Shown here one piece after another: positions 41,701 to 56,700 of a DNA stretch of 64,000 nt. Each line of letters begins with the position of its first letter. Positions within the stretch are counted from its first letter, which is position 1. The notes under the pieces are model-generated. The model was not told the DNA's origin, did no database searches, and saw nothing but the letters and a program-made list of their open reading frames with translations. Made by a program: the position numbers and the translations under genes. Source of the stretch: DATGEO01 sp035310015 (GTDB lineage: Bacteria; Chloroflexota; Dormibacteria; Dormibacterales; Dormibacteraceae); assembly GCA_035310015.1 (NCBI GenBank), contig DATGEO010000080.1, positions 1 to 64,000 on the forward strand, written 5' to 3'.

Positions 41701-44700
41701 CAGCGCCACATCCGGACTCGGCGACGCGTCCAAGGTGGGGATCGCCGGCTCGGTGACGGTCAACGTGATCAACCTCGACCGCTACGCGCTGGTCGCCAAT
41801 GGCGCGACGCTCAACGCGCAGAACGCAAACCTGATCTTGACCACGACCTCCGACTCCAACAGCACGGCCACCGCGGTGCCCTACAAGCAGGTCTTCGATC
41901 CTTCGACCGCGGTGCAGAGCGACAACCAGACGATCCTCCTGCCGTACACGATCTCCGGCCTGGCCACCGGCGACGCGGTCGTCTACAGCAACGGCGACGG
42001 GACGAGCATCGGAGGCCTGGCGGACGGCGCCACCTACTACGTCGTTTTGAACACCGACGCAACGCACATCGAGCTCGACCCCGACCACGCCGACGCCATC
42101 AGCGGCTCGCCGACGAAGATCATCACGCTCGACAAGGCGAAGGCGGCGGGAACAGAGCACAGCATCTACCGCGACGACTCGAACAGCCAGACGTTCGACG
42201 CCGCGAGCGGAGTGAGCAGCAACACGATCACGCTGGCCGGGCCGCTCAAGCACCAGGACGGCACCGACATCAAGACCGGCGACAAGGTCGATTACGCGCA
42301 GAACGGCAGCACGAACACCGCGGTCGGCGGCCTGAAGGATGGCGAGAGCTACTACGTCATCCTCAACCCCGACTCGTCGCACGTCGAGCTGGCGAAGACG
42401 GCCGATGACGCGAAGAAGGGCACGGCCATCACCCTCACAGCCGGCACCGGGACGCAGAAGCTCTCGCTCGACGATTCCGGCCCGGACACCGGATTCGGCG
42501 CGTCCGTGGCCGTCAACATCGTCAACGACAACACGAGGGCCGGCCTGGACACGAGCGCGAGCCTGACCAACGCCCACGATCTCACCATCTCGGCTGCGGC
42601 CACCGACGCGCTGACGACGACCGCCAAGCAGGGCTCCAAGGGCAGCACGGCGATCACGCCGGTGGTCGCGGTCGCTTTCGCGAACGTCACAACCACCGCC
42701 GACGTCCAGACCGGGGCCGACCTGACGCTGGGCGGCAAGCTGGCGTCGACCGCGACCCAGACCGCGTCCACCACCACCTCGGCGAGCGGTGACGCCAACG
42801 GCAAGAGCACGGCGGTCGGCATCGCGATCGCCCTCAACTGGATCACGGACGACGTCGAAGCCAAGACCTTCCGCAACATCGCGACCCACGGCGACCTGAG
42901 CTTCACGGCCAACGGCCAGTCGTCCTCTACCGCCAACGCCAAGGCCAGCTCGAGCGGCTCGCCGGACAGCGACACCGACTCCGAGAGCAACGGCGGGAAG
43001 GACAGCGTCAACAAGAAGGCCGACGGCGAGCTGACCCAGGGCAACTCCGACGCCAAGAGCAACGGCGACAAGGCGTCCGGGAACAGCACCTCGGGCGAGA
43101 GCAGCACGCCGACCGCCTCGGGCGACAGCAGCAGCAGCTCGATCAGCGTCGCGGCGGCGGTCGCGTTCAACATCGTCGACACCACCTCCGACGCCTCGCT
43201 GCCCGCCGTCCAGCTGAACACCAACGGCGGGGGCAAGGTGACGCTCGCCTCGTCGGCCAACACCGACGCCTCGGCGACCGCGGACGGCAGCGCCTCGACC
43301 CAGGGCGACAGCTCGACGGTCGGCGCGGCGGTGGCCTTCAACGTGGCGCACGTCCACAACCACGCCGACGCGAAGACCAGCGGCGCGGAGATCGACGCGG
43401 TCGGCGTGTCGCTGGGCGCGACGATGACCGGCGTCGGGTCAGGCACTCCCGACAAGTCGCACGACGTTTCGTCGTCGGCCACCTCCGGCAGCGGCGGCGG
43501 CGGCAGCATCGGTATCGCCGGCTCGGTGGCGCTGAACGTCGTCAGCATCGACACCTCGGCGATCGTGGGCACCGGAGTCACCGTCCACGCGGGCAACGGC
43601 GACGTGAGCCTGGCGGGTGAGTCGACGTCCACGAGCAGCGTCCTCGCGCTTCCCGAGCAGAAGGTGTTCGATCCGAATGCGACCGGCGTCGTCGGTGACT
43701 ACACCTTCGGGGGCACGACGTACCACAACGTCATCACGCTGCCCGAGGACCTGAAGCACTCGGACGGCAGCGCGCTGAAGACCGGCGACGAGGTCGTCTA
43801 CAGCGCCGGCGGCGGCACCGCGATCGGCGGCCTGAAGGACGGCACTCACTACTGCGCGATCGTCGTTGCGCCCGGCGAGATCCAGCTCGGCGCGAAGTCC
43901 AGCAGCACATGCCCGGTCTCGCCGACGGCCATCACCCTGGACAAGACCAAAGCCAAGGGCACGGAGCACGCCATCTACATCCCGGAGAAGGGTCCGAACA
44001 CCGGCATCGGCGCCTCGGTGGCGGTGAACATCGACGACAACACCAACATCGCGGGGCTGCAGGACGGCGCGACCCTCACCGGGGCCAAGAACCTGACCAT
44101 CAGCGCGACGGGCGGCGACACGCTGACGACGACCGCCAAGGGCGGCAGCACCGGTGGCACGGCCATCACCGCGGTCGTGTCGGTGGTGATCTCCAACGCC
44201 ACGACGACCGCTGAGATCGGCGACGGCTCCTCCCACACCGTGCCCGTCGCCACGCTGACCGTCAGCGGCGACATCACCGTCACCGCCAGCCAGACCGAGA
44301 GCTCGACCGCCAAGGCTAGCGGCCACGCGACGGGGTCGAGCACGGCGGTCGGCGCCGCGCTCGTGGTCACGGTCGCCGACCACGAGCTGCTGGCCACGAG
44401 CTACTACAACCTGACCGCCAACACCGGCAAGATCACCTTCAGCGCCAACGGCTCGTCGTGGACGGAGAGCGACACCGTCGCCGGCGCCAACGGCGCCAAG
44501 ACGAAGAGCGACACCACCAACAAGACGCCGAAGCAGCAGACCGACGGCTCCCGCTCGCTGGGCGACAACACCGCCAGCAGCACGGGCTCGAGCGGATCCA
44601 CCTCGAAGAGCGACTCGAAGAACCCGACGGCCACGACCAGCCAGGGCAGCGGCGGGGACTCGGAGGTCGAGGTGGGCGCCGCGATCTCGGTGAACATCGC

Positions 44701-47700
44701 GCATGTCAGCGCGCAGGCGTTCCTCCCGGACGGGCTGACGGTCAACGCCCAGGGCGTGGTCGCGATCAAGGCTTCGGAAAACGTCCATGCGATCGCCAAG
44801 GCGGACGCCTCGGCGGTGGGGAAGGGCGGCAGCGACAGCTCGTCGACCGGCGTTGCGGCGGCGGTGTCGGTCAACGTCGCCAACGTGACCAACACCGCGA
44901 CCACGGGCGTGACCACGATCACCGCCGGCGGCCTCGACGTCGAAGCGACGATGACGTCGGTGGGATCCGGTCCCGACGTCACCCACACCTTCGACGCCGA
45001 GGCGAAATCCGGCACCGGCAATACGGACACTGGCGTCGCAGGATCGGTCGCGATCAACATCGCCAACGTCGACACCGAGGCCCTGGTGCCCGCGAACGCG
45101 GTCATCAACGTGAGCGGCTCGGTCAATGACGTGAAGGTCATCGCCGCCAACACCCGCACCGACACCGCGAAGGCGACGGCCAAGGCGCAGTCGGAGGGGG
45201 ACAACAGCGTGGGCGTCGGCGCCTCGGTCGCCATCAACATCCTGCTCACCAACATCACCAAGGCGGAGATCTCCGCCGGCGCCTCGGTGACCGGCGGCAA
45301 CAACCTGACGATCACGGCGACCGCGAGCCACACGGTGACGACGACGGTCTCGGCCGGCTCGGCCGGCGGCGACGCGATCAGCCCGGCGGTCGGGCTGGCC
45401 ATCGTCACCGACTCGACCACCGCGCGCCTGGGCGCGCCGCACGGCAACCCCCAGCTCACAGGCGGCTCGGCCTCGACCAGCGTCGCGGGCGCTGCCTCGA
45501 TCCAGGCGAGCTACAAGGGCACGATGAAGACGACCGGTGACGCCGACGCGGCCGGCAGCTCGGTCGCGGTTGGCGCGATCGTGGCGATCAACGTCATCAG
45601 CATCACCACCGACGCCAAGCTGGCGCGCAACCTCACCGCCGCGTCGGTGGCGGTGGATGCCACGACCAACGGCAGCACCGACGCCGAGGCCAAGGCGAGC
45701 GCGCACGGCGAGGACAACTCGGGCAAGAAGGCAGACGACCAGTCGAGCGCGCAGGTCAACCAGAACCCCGACGTCAACAACGCGACCGGGGGCGAGACGC
45801 TGCCGAAGGCCAGTGACCAGACGAACAGCGCCAAGTCGAGCTCCGACAGCAAGGCCGGCAGCGGCCAGGACTCGGACAGTGGCGGCGTCGGCGTGGCGGC
45901 CGCGGTCGACGTCAACTGGACGACCATCAACAACACCGCCGAGATCTCGGGCGGGGTCACGGTGATGGCTTCGGGCGCGGTTTCGGTCGTCGCCACCGAC
46001 CAGGCCGGCGCGACGGCCAAGGCGATGGGCACCTCGATCGATTGCTGCAGCAACAGCTCCGACGCCCGAGTGGGCGCGGCCGTCGGCTTCAACTACGAGA
46101 ACGTCACCAACACCGCGACCATCGACCCGCACTCGACCATCACAGGCGGCGGCGTGACCGTGCAGGCGATCATCCCCGACACCAAGGAGAACGACTTCGT
46201 CGTCTGGGGCATCGCGGCCGCGGGCGGCAAGTCGGACGCCAGCGTGGCGGCCTCGGTCGCGATCCAGGTGCTCAGCTTCGACACCGAGGCCACGATCGGC
46301 GCCGGCTCGACCATCACCTCGACCGCCGGCGTGACCGTTCAGGCCAGCAACAAGCTCGGCCTCAACAGCATCGCGGTGAGCGGGGCTTTGGCGATCGGAG
46401 GCACCGCGGTCGGCGGCGCGATCATCGTGAACATCTTCCCGAACATCACCACGAAGGCGTTCATCGACTCCGACAACACGACCGACGTGACCACGGTCAA
46501 CGCGGCAGGCGACATCTCGGTCACCGCGACCTCAGCGCTCGTCGCCCTCGTCCCGGACGTCACCGGCCTGCCGGGTGACACCCTCCTGAAGAAGATCAGC
46601 CTGCCACACGTCTCGTCGGTGGCGGTCGGCGCGGGCGCCTCCAGCGGTGACCCGGCGGTGACCGGGTCGGTCATCGTCGACGTCATCGAGGTCCACACGC
46701 TCGCCTACATCAACGACGGCGCGCAGGTGAACCAGACGGCCCAGTTCGCGAGCGGTTCGATCACCGTTTCCGCGAGCGACGACACGACGCTGACCAACCT
46801 CGCGGGCGCACTCGCCCTCACGACGGGTGACGCCGGCGTGGCGATCGGCATCATCGTCGAGGTCGTCGACAAGGACGTCGAGGCCTACATCGGCAAGACA
46901 GTCGGCTCGGTGGCTGCCGACGCGGGGGGCAACGTAACCGTCAGCGCCGCCACGACCGAGGCCTTCACAGAGATCGCGGTCGACGCCGGCGTCTCGACCG
47001 GCTCGGCGGCGGTCGACGGCTCGATCATCGTCGTGGCGCTGGACACGGCGGGCAGCTCGGGGACCTTCGCGCTGATCGGGCCGGGCTCCACAGTGCTGGC
47101 CCACGGCAGCATGTCGGTGACCGCCTCCGACGTCGCCAACCCGATGAGCCTCATCGCCGGCAACGTCACGGTCGGCGGAGACGCCGGCGTCGGCGTGTCG
47201 GCCGCCATCCTCGTCCGCGACGGCACGGTCGACGCGAGCATCGGGCACAACAGCTCGGTGGAGGCGTGGGCGGCGCCCGGCTTGACGGTCAGCGCGACCC
47301 AGTCGGAGAACATCCTGCTGATCGCCATCGGCGGCAGCGTCGGCGGCGACGCTGGCGTGGCCGGCTCGGCGACGATCGACGTGCTGACCGACAACACCAA
47401 GGCGCACATCGACCCCAGCGTCCAGGTCAACTTCGACAACTCGGGCGGCCAGGCCGGTGAGGGCGTCAGCGTCACCGCGTCCGACAACACGTCCATCCTC
47501 GGCATCGCCGGCGTGCTGGCCGGCGGCGGCGACGCAGGTGTCGGCGCCGGCGTCGACGTCGAGGTGCCGAACAAGACCACCGAGGCCTGGATCGGCAAGA
47601 GCGCCACCGTGAACGTGACGGGCAACGTCCAGGTCACGTCGACCTCGAGCGAGTCCGCGCTGTCGATCGCCGTCGGCGCCGGCTTCAGCGGCTCGGTCGC

Positions 47701-50700
47701 GGTCACCGTGAACGCCGGGGTGTCCGTCTACAACGTCACGACCAAGGCCTACATCGACGGCGGCGCGCTGGTGTCCGACGGCTCCACGGTCAACGCCGGC
47801 GGCACCGCGAACGTGGCCGCCGACGAGACGCTGAAGCTGGACGTGATCGCGGGCAACATCTCGGCCTCAGGGTCGGCGGCGGTCGGCGCGGCCGGGGCGG
47901 TGCCGATCGTCAACAAGACCACCAACGCCTACATCGGCGATCACACGACCCTGAACGCCGCGGGCAACGGCGCGAGCGGCGTCAGCGTCAACACCGGCAA
48001 CTACCGCGTGACCACTGTGGACACGCGGTTCACCGGCTCGGCGGTTTCGAGCAACACCATCGACCTCGGCTACAACCACGGCTTCACCGAAGGCCAGGCG
48101 GTCCTGTACGACGCCGGCGGCGGCACCGCGATCGGCGGGCTGACCAGCGGCCACGTCTACTACGTCCACAAGATCGACGACCAGAACGTCCAGCTCGAGT
48201 ACATCAAGAAGCCGGTCACGTTCACGACCGCGCCGACGATGTCCCTCATCCCGGTGAACCCCGACGGCACGACCGGGACGGAGCAGCTGTTCGACCCGAG
48301 CAGCGACATCTCGGGCAACGCGGTCACGCTCTCCGGCGCACCCGGCTGGTCCGATGGCCAGGCGGTCGTCTACTCCAACCAGAGCGGCGAGCCGGACATC
48401 ACCAACGGCACCCCGAACACGCCCGGCCTCGTGAGCGGCGGCACGTACTACGCGTTCGGCTCAGGCTCGCCGAACTCGTACCACCTGTACACCGACCCGG
48501 CCGGCATGAACCTGGTGACGATCGCGCCGGAGTCGTCGGTCAACACACAGCAGTCACTGACGCCGCTGAGCATCGGCGCGCCGGTGGCAACCACGTCGGC
48601 CGACATCGGACCCGGCGCCATCACCTCGATCCCGACCACGGCCACCTCGCAGGACCTCCACCAGGGTGACCCGATCAGCGTCGGCGGCCAGGGCTTCACG
48701 GTCTCGAGCTTCACCGCCAGCGGAGCCACCGCGATCCCGGTCAACCAGGAGTCGGTGGGCGGCAAGATCCTGTCCGGCGCCTCGGTGCTGGACAACAGCG
48801 GCAGCGCCGGCACGCCGGTGACCTTCAACGCCTCCAAGGCGGTGCACGCCAACGCCACCACCAACGCGATCGACATCACGCTCGACTCGGCCCCCGGATG
48901 GGCCGCCGGCCAGGCCGTCAGCTACAACAACGAGAACGCCGGCCACCTGCCCAACATCGGCGGCCTGCACGACGGCACGACCTACTACGCCATCCCGACC
49001 GGCGACCCCAACACTTTCGAGCTCGCGCTGTCGCCCCAGGACACGCAGGACCAGACCATCACCCTCAACGGCTCGCTGGCCACCGGCGAGAACCACCGCC
49101 TGGTCCCGCTCAACCAGGCCGGCAACCGCGCGGACAGCTCGCCGCGGTTCAGCCCCGCAGACGTGAACAAGGACGGCCTGCACCCGAACGAGATCCAGCT
49201 GCCGTACACGCTGGACGCGAACACGGGCGACGCGGTCGTCTACAGCTCCGGCGGCGGCGCCGGGATCGGCGGGCTGACCGACGGCCAGACCTACTACGCG
49301 TACAAGGACGGCTCGTACTTCGGCGTCGCGGCGACCAAGGACGACGCTATGGCCGGCCGCATCATTACCCTCGACCCGAGCCAGGCCACCGTCGACGGCG
49401 TCACGAACCGCTCCCAGAGCCTGGTGAAGCACGGCAACCTGCCGGCCGGCGACGCGGGTGAGGCCGACGGCCAGCACGCGGTCAGCCAGCAGCCGCAGGC
49501 AGGCTTCCGCGGCGTGGCGGTCACCGCGACCAACAGTGACGACGTCGCCGGCGTCGGGGTCAGCGCCGCGCTGTCGGGCTCGGTCAGCGTCGGCGTGTCG
49601 GGTTCCGTCAACGTGGTCACCAACCACACCGGGGCCTGGATCGGCAAGCACGCGCAGATCAACGTCTCCGGCAGCCCGAACGCCGGCCAAAGCGTGCTGG
49701 TCGAGGCGGCCAACGCCTTCCACCTCGTCATGGTCGGCGTCTCGATCGCGGTGGCCGGCGAGGCCGGCGTGGGCGCGAGCGTGGCGGTGGGCGTGGTCGG
49801 CGAGAACGCCGACGCGTACATCGACGACTCGGCCACCGTCAACGCCCAGAAGGACGTGGTCGTCGAGGCCAACGGCACCGACACGATCGTCTCCGTGGTG
49901 TTCAGCGGCGGGGGCGGCACGGTGGGCGTCGCCGGAGCGGTGTCCGTCGTCGTCCTCAACACCCACACCTACGCCGACATGGGCCAGTACGAAACCGTCG
50001 TCGCGGGCAACAACGTCCTGGTCTCGTCGAATGACACCACCCGGCTGATCGTCGTCGCCGGCGGCGTGGCCGGCGGCTTCGTCGGCGTCGGCATGGGTGT
50101 CGGCGTGACGTACGCGAAGAAGGACACCGAGTCGTTCATCGGCGATCACAGCTCGATCACGGCCAACACCAGCGGCGGAACCGGCATCGCCGGGGTGTAT
50201 GACGGCCACTTCGCGGGCTCCGGCTTCGAGACGATGGGTTCGTTCCACGGCGTCGCCGTCGAGGCCACGTCTTACGAGAACCTCTTCGGTCTGGCGGTCG
50301 CGCTGGGCGGCGGCTTCGTCGGCGTCGCCGGTGGCGTCGGAGTGGCCATCCTGAACGTCACCACCAAGGCGCTGATCGGTTCCAACGGCTCGGTCACGTC
50401 CGGCGACTCGGTCAACGTCTCGGCGGTGGACACCCTCCGCACGCTGACGATCGGCGGCGGTGTGGCGGGCGGGTTCGTCGGCGTCGCCGGCGGCGTGGAC
50501 ATCGGCGTCGCCGACACCACCACGCAGGCCTCAGCCGGTGGCGGCACGTCTCACATCTACGCCAACGGCGGCGACGTCGAGGTCAACTCGCTCCAGGTCA
50601 AGCACCTCCAGACGCTCGCGATCAGCATCGGCGGCGGCTTCGTCGGCGCCGCCGGCTCGGTGAGCGTGTGGACCGTGGGCCCCGCGAGCACATCGACGAA

Positions 50701-53700
50701 GTACAGCGACGCCAACGGCGGCCCCGACAAGGGCCCCTGGTCGGCGTCGGCCGACTACCTGAAGGGCGACGTCGTCACGGGCTCGGACGGGAAGAAGTAC
50801 GGCGCCAAGGCCGACTACATCCAGCACCTGAACTTCCCGAGCAGTGGCAACCACATCACCAGCGCCAGCCATGACCCGACCCTGCACGACGGCGAGTGGG
50901 AAGAGGAGCAAGACGCCAACCAGACGTCGGGTGGCAGCGCGTCCGGCAGCGCGGACACGCAGTCGGGCGGTGGCGGCGGCGGCTACCAGAGCATCCTGAG
51001 CGGCACCGGCGGCGGCGCGTCGGACCCACAGAACACCCAGATCAACGGCGCGGACGGCAGCGCCAACTCCTCGATCAGCTCCGGGGCCGCCGAAGTCCCC
51101 TCGGCGAGCGGCACGCTGGCGAGCCGCACGCTGCCGCTCGGCACGGTCGCCGCGCTGAACGGCACCGTGGTCGCAAGCGGAGACGTCCAGGTGCAGTCGG
51201 CCGAGAGCCTGAGCTTCATGGGCATCGGCGGCACCGCCACCGGCGGCGTCGTCGCGATCGGCGCGGCGATCGTGATCGCCAACCTGCGAGCGCACTCGGA
51301 AGCGTCCATCGGAGCCGGCGCGACCGTGTCGGCCGGTGGGCAGATCCGTGTGCACGCCGACACGACAGAGAACACGCTTCTGCTCGCGTTCGCCGGCTCG
51401 ATCGGCCTGGTGTCAGTCGGGGCTCAGGTCGCCGTTCTCAACGACTCGAGCGACCAGAACGCCCATATCGACGGCACCGCCACCATCCCGTACGCGAACA
51501 GCGGCGTCGACGTCGAGGCATCCGCCAACCGCTCGGTGCCGGTCTACGTGATCGGCGTGGCCCTGGCCGCCGTGGCCACGGGCGCCGCGGTCGGCGTCGT
51601 GGACCTGGGCGGCGACACAGCGGCCACCGTCGGTTCGGTCGACGTCGGGACAGGGGGCACCGTCGGATTCATCCACGTCACGGCGACGTCCTACATCTCC
51701 CTGCCGATCATCGTCGCGAACGCCCAGGGCGGCGTCGCCGGGGCGCTCGCCGGGGCGCTCGCGTTCGGCAAGATCCACGGCCAGACTGCCGCCTCGTCGA
51801 GCGCCTACGGCACGGTGGGCGGCGAGGTGAGCGTCAGCGCCAGCGGCACGAACCTGCCCAACATCCATACCCTGAACGTGGCGACCGGTGGACTCGCTGC
51901 CGGCCTGACCATCGCCAAGGCGGAGACCGACCGCACGACCAGCGCGTCGATGGACGGCGGCACCGGCCTGTCGGTCGGCGGGACGGTCACGGTGTCCGCG
52001 AGCTCCACCAACATCGCCTTCGCCGACGCGCCGGGCGGCACCGTTGCCGGCATCGGCATCGACGTCATGCTTCCGCGCGCGATCGTCACGGGATCGACGA
52101 CGGCGAGCCTCGGCGGCGACGTCACGAGCTCGACGGCGGTCACGGTCCACGCCGTCAGCGACAACGAGGTGGACGCCGAGGCGGACATCGTCAACGTTTC
52201 GCTCGGCGGCTTCAGCGGCGCGCAGGCCTACTCCGAGATCACCAGTGCCGCGACCACCGAGGCGAGCATCGCTTCCGGCGCTCAGATCACGAGCTCGGGC
52301 GCGGTCGTCGTCAACGGCGAGACTCTCGGCACGGGCGCCCCGCTGTGGAATGGCGCGACGCCTTACCACGCGGGCGACATCGTCACCGACCCGACCGACG
52401 GCTTCCATTACATCGCCAAGGTCGACAACCCCAACACCGGGCTGCAGCCGCACCAGAACGCGGACGGCAGGGTCGACTTCTACCTGCCGCACCACGACTG
52501 GCGCCTGCTCGGCAACGACGCGATCGCGCACGCCAACGGGCTCGGTGCCGGCCTCGTCTCCGTCGGCGTCATGTTCGCCCAGTCGTTCGACGGCGGCGCC
52601 GTGCGCGCGAAGCAGGACGGGACGATCAACCACTCGTCCAGCGTCACGGTCGAGGCCAATGCCTCCAACTTCGCGGAAGCGAAGACCGTGCTCGTCAACG
52701 TGGGCGCATTCGCCGGCAGCGGCGCCATCGACGAAGCTCACGTCACGAGCGGCGCGGCGACCGACTCCGAGTCGGTCACGGGCGCCTCGACGTCGAGCGC
52801 CGGCCAGGTCAACTTCACGGCGACCTCGCACGACGTCGCCTTCGTCCACAGCGACGTGGCCGCCGGCGGCGCGCTGCTGGGCGTCAGCGTGAGCGTGCCG
52901 TCGTCGACCGTCGAGGGCGAGACCGTCGTCTCCGTCGACGGCAGCGTCGCGAATTCCAGCGGCGTCACCCTGCAGGCGTCGAGCGGCAACTACGCGGACG
53001 TGGAGACGCTTGCGCTCACCCTCGGTGGCATCGGCGCGATCGCGGTGATCGCGGCGGACGCCGAGGTCACGCCGACAGCGAAGACCGATGCCCTGGTCGG
53101 GCCCAACTCTGGGTCTGGCGCATCGATCACGAGCTCGGGCGCCATCCAGGTGCTCGCGTACTCGGGCAACACCGCGGTCGCGGTCGCGAAGAGCCTGATC
53201 GCGACCTTCCTGTTCGGCATCGGAGCCGAGTACGAGAAGACCAGGATCGAGGGCGAGACCAAGGCCGACTCGGAGGGCACGCTGCACAGCACCGGTGGCG
53301 GCGTGACCATCCAGTCACTCGGCTGGAACCAGACCACGCCGAGCCTGGACGTCATCTCCATCTCGCTCGGTTCGGGCAACGGAGCTTACGTCGACGCGGT
53401 CATCACCAGCCACGCGCTGATCCAGGCCAGCGCCGACGGCGGCAGCATCACGGCCGGCGGCCAGGTGCTGGTCGACGCCGAGACCGGCCAGCCCGACGGA
53501 TCGGGCGGCGTGATCCCGCAGACCATGACGGCCACGGCCACCGCGAAGGCGACCAGCGTCGGCCTGCTGTTCAGCGGCTCGGGCATCGCGACGAACGCCG
53601 AGCTCGACGCACCTGTCACCGCCGACGTCGAGGCCAACATCACCGGCTCTGGCTCGGTCCAGGTCACCGCCAAAGGCCCGAACAACGTCTCGGCGGACAC

Positions 53701-56700
53701 CGACGTCACGTCGGTGACGCTCGGCGTCGGGATTGCCGGCGGCGCGGCCACCGCCAAGATCGGCTCGACCGCCGGCGTTCAGGCGACGATCGGCGGAACC
53801 GTCAGCAGCACCGGCGGCGTCAGCGTCGAAGCCGATTCGACGAACACCGTCACCGACACGAACACGGCCGGTGGTGGAGGTGCCATCGCGGTGGGCGTCG
53901 AGGGCGCGACCGCGGAGATCGGCAGCGGCGCGTCGGCAGCCGTGAACGGCACCATCACGACCGCGACCGGACTCTCTGTGACCGCCAACGGGCACAACTC
54001 AGCGACTGCCGTCGCGAACCCCCAGCAGTACGGCCTCTTCGCGCTCGCGAAGGCCAACGCCGACGCCGAGATCGACAGCACGGCGGGCGCTCAGGCTTCG
54101 GTCGGCGGCGGCTCGGTTTCAGTCGGAACGGGCACGGTGTCCATCAACGCGGGCGGGAACAACTTTGCGCACGCGACGATGGATGGCACCGGTGCCGGTG
54201 CCATCAACGTCAACCTGCTCGAAGCCAAGGCGAACGACCAGGGCGGGGTGAGCGCCTCGTTCGGCGGCACGCTGAACGCGGCTGGGACCTTGACCATCAC
54301 GACCAACGGCACGGATACCGCGAATGCGTTCATCCACGTCATCAGCATCGGCTTGCTGGGGTCCGGCGACCTGACTCACGCGCGCGCCACGGTGGGTGGC
54401 GCCGACGCGGCCTTCATCGCCGCCGGCGCGACGATTCAGAGCAACGGCACCGCGATCACCGTGCAATCGACGCGGGTCAGCGAGAGTGACGCCACCTCCA
54501 CGGGCGGCGGCGGCGGGGCGATCTCACTTCAGGCCCTGATCGCCGACGGCAAGGTGAACGGCTCGACCAAGTCGTACGCCGGCAACGGGGCGATCATCGG
54601 CAACAGCACCGGGACCCCGCTCAACCTTTCGATCATGGCGACCGACACCTCGGCGACCAATGTCAACGCCAGCGTGGGGTCGGGTGGAGTCTTCAACGGC
54701 CAGGCCACTGAGAGCGACTCGACGCTGACCCCGGAGGTCGACGCCTACGTCGGGCCCAGCGCCAGCGTGCACCTGACCGGCAACCTGAACCTGAACGCGA
54801 CCAACGTGCACTCCGAGGGACACTCGCTGGCCACCGCCTACGGAGGCGGCGTCGTGCAGATCGGCGCCTCCGCCGCGAACGTCACCAGCAACCCGCTCGT
54901 TCAGGCCTACCTCGGCGCCGGCGCGACGCTGAACGTCGACAACGTCACGATCAAGGCCGCGGCGCACGCCGACCAGACCGGCGGCACGCTGACCGACTAC
55001 TTCACGCCGTCGACCGACGTCAACGACGTCAACGACACGATCCACTTCAACCGCCACAGCCTCACGACCGGCGACACCGTCCTGTACACGACGCTCGGCG
55101 TAGGCAACACCGTCCCTGGCCTGCGGGACAGCTCGCTCTACAACGTGATCGTCGTCGGCGACAACAACGACACCCTGCAGCTCGGCAACCTGTTCACGCC
55201 GGGCAGCGTGGACGCAGGCGGCATCCCGGGCAGCACTGAAGGCGTCGACGCGACGCGCCGCATGATCCGCTTCCCGTTCGGGCACAACTTCCAGACCGGC
55301 GATGCCGTGTTCCTGACCGACGGGCCGGAGGCCAACGGTCAGCCGGCGCCTACCTTCGGCAGCATCGGCATCACCAAGAACACGACCTACTACGTGCGCA
55401 AGATCGATGACTTCACGATCGAGCTGTATGCGGACCACGCCACGGCTACCGCAGGCGCGACCGTGTTCAACCAGACGAATATCAGCGGCAACGACATCCA
55501 GGCCGGCAACTCGTTCACCGCCGGCACAACCGTGGTCACGTACAAGTCGGCGCCGCCGCTGCCGTTCCAGGCCGCGGGCGTCGACGTCGACCCCAACGAC
55601 TACTCGAACCACAACAACAGCTTCAAGGACATCGTCGTCGGCCCGGTCATCGGCAACAACAACCAGGCCGGTGATGGTCTGTCCAACGGCCAGAAGGTCA
55701 TCTACGTGTCGACCGGACCGGACTACGTGGGCGGCCTCACCAGCGGGCACGCGTACTACGTGATCACCGACGGCACCAAGGCGATCCAGCTCGCGAACAG
55801 CTACTGCGAAGCCGTGGGCTGCGACCCCGACGGCCTGGTGGACGGCGCGGGCAGCCCGGCCAACCCCTACGACGACATCGCGGTGAACCCGATCGCCATC
55901 ACGCCGCCAGCTAGCGGCAAGGGCACTCAGTGGATCGTGCCGGCGCCGGTCGGCGGCCTGACCGATGGGAACCCGTACCTCGTCGACTCGACCTCCGACG
56001 GCAGCAACATCTATCTCGACCCCGCCGGAGGCGGCAGCATCATCGGCCTGAGCACGACCGAGACCATCACCAACAACGGCGGCTCGCAGAACGTCAACGT
56101 GATCGGCGGCGACTATTACGGCAACCAGCAGCTGTTCCCCGCCGGCCTGGCCGTGACCGCGTCGGTGTCGAGCGACCAGGATGCGCTCCGCATCGACCTC
56201 GGCGACGCCTCCGCCGTGAGCGGCGTCAACTACCTGTACGCGTCCGACGGCACCTCGCTCCGCAACCTGAACCCGCCGCCGGGCGATGGTGTCTCTTCAG
56301 CGGTGGCCAAGGGCGGTGGCGGCGGCGTGGCCGCCTTCCCGGTCCCGAGCGCGCATGTGATCAACAACCCGACGGTCAAGGCGTACGACGCGGCCACGAG
56401 CCTGACCACCGCGGGCAGCGTCAGCATCCAGTCCGAGTCGATCACCAACGACAACGTCGACTCCGAGAACGGCTCGGGCGGCGTGGTGGCGGTTGCGACC
56501 GTGCACTCGACGATCGACCTGACCAACACGAACTACGCCTTCGTCGGCGCCGACCCCGGGAGCCCGACGATCCAGGGCAACAAGAACACGGTCCAGGTCG
56601 ACGCCACCGGCATGACGATCACGGCCACCGGCTCGGTGCTGATCACGTCGACGAGCTTCCAGAAGACCAACGCCAACGCCCATTCGGACAGCGGCGGCGG

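Noticed and set aside
50896..54489. Plus-strand open frame of 1,197 codons in another phase of the giant gene
   Set aside because: Extremely Arg/Gly-rich with no domain; the overlapping frame carries the recognisable solenoid.
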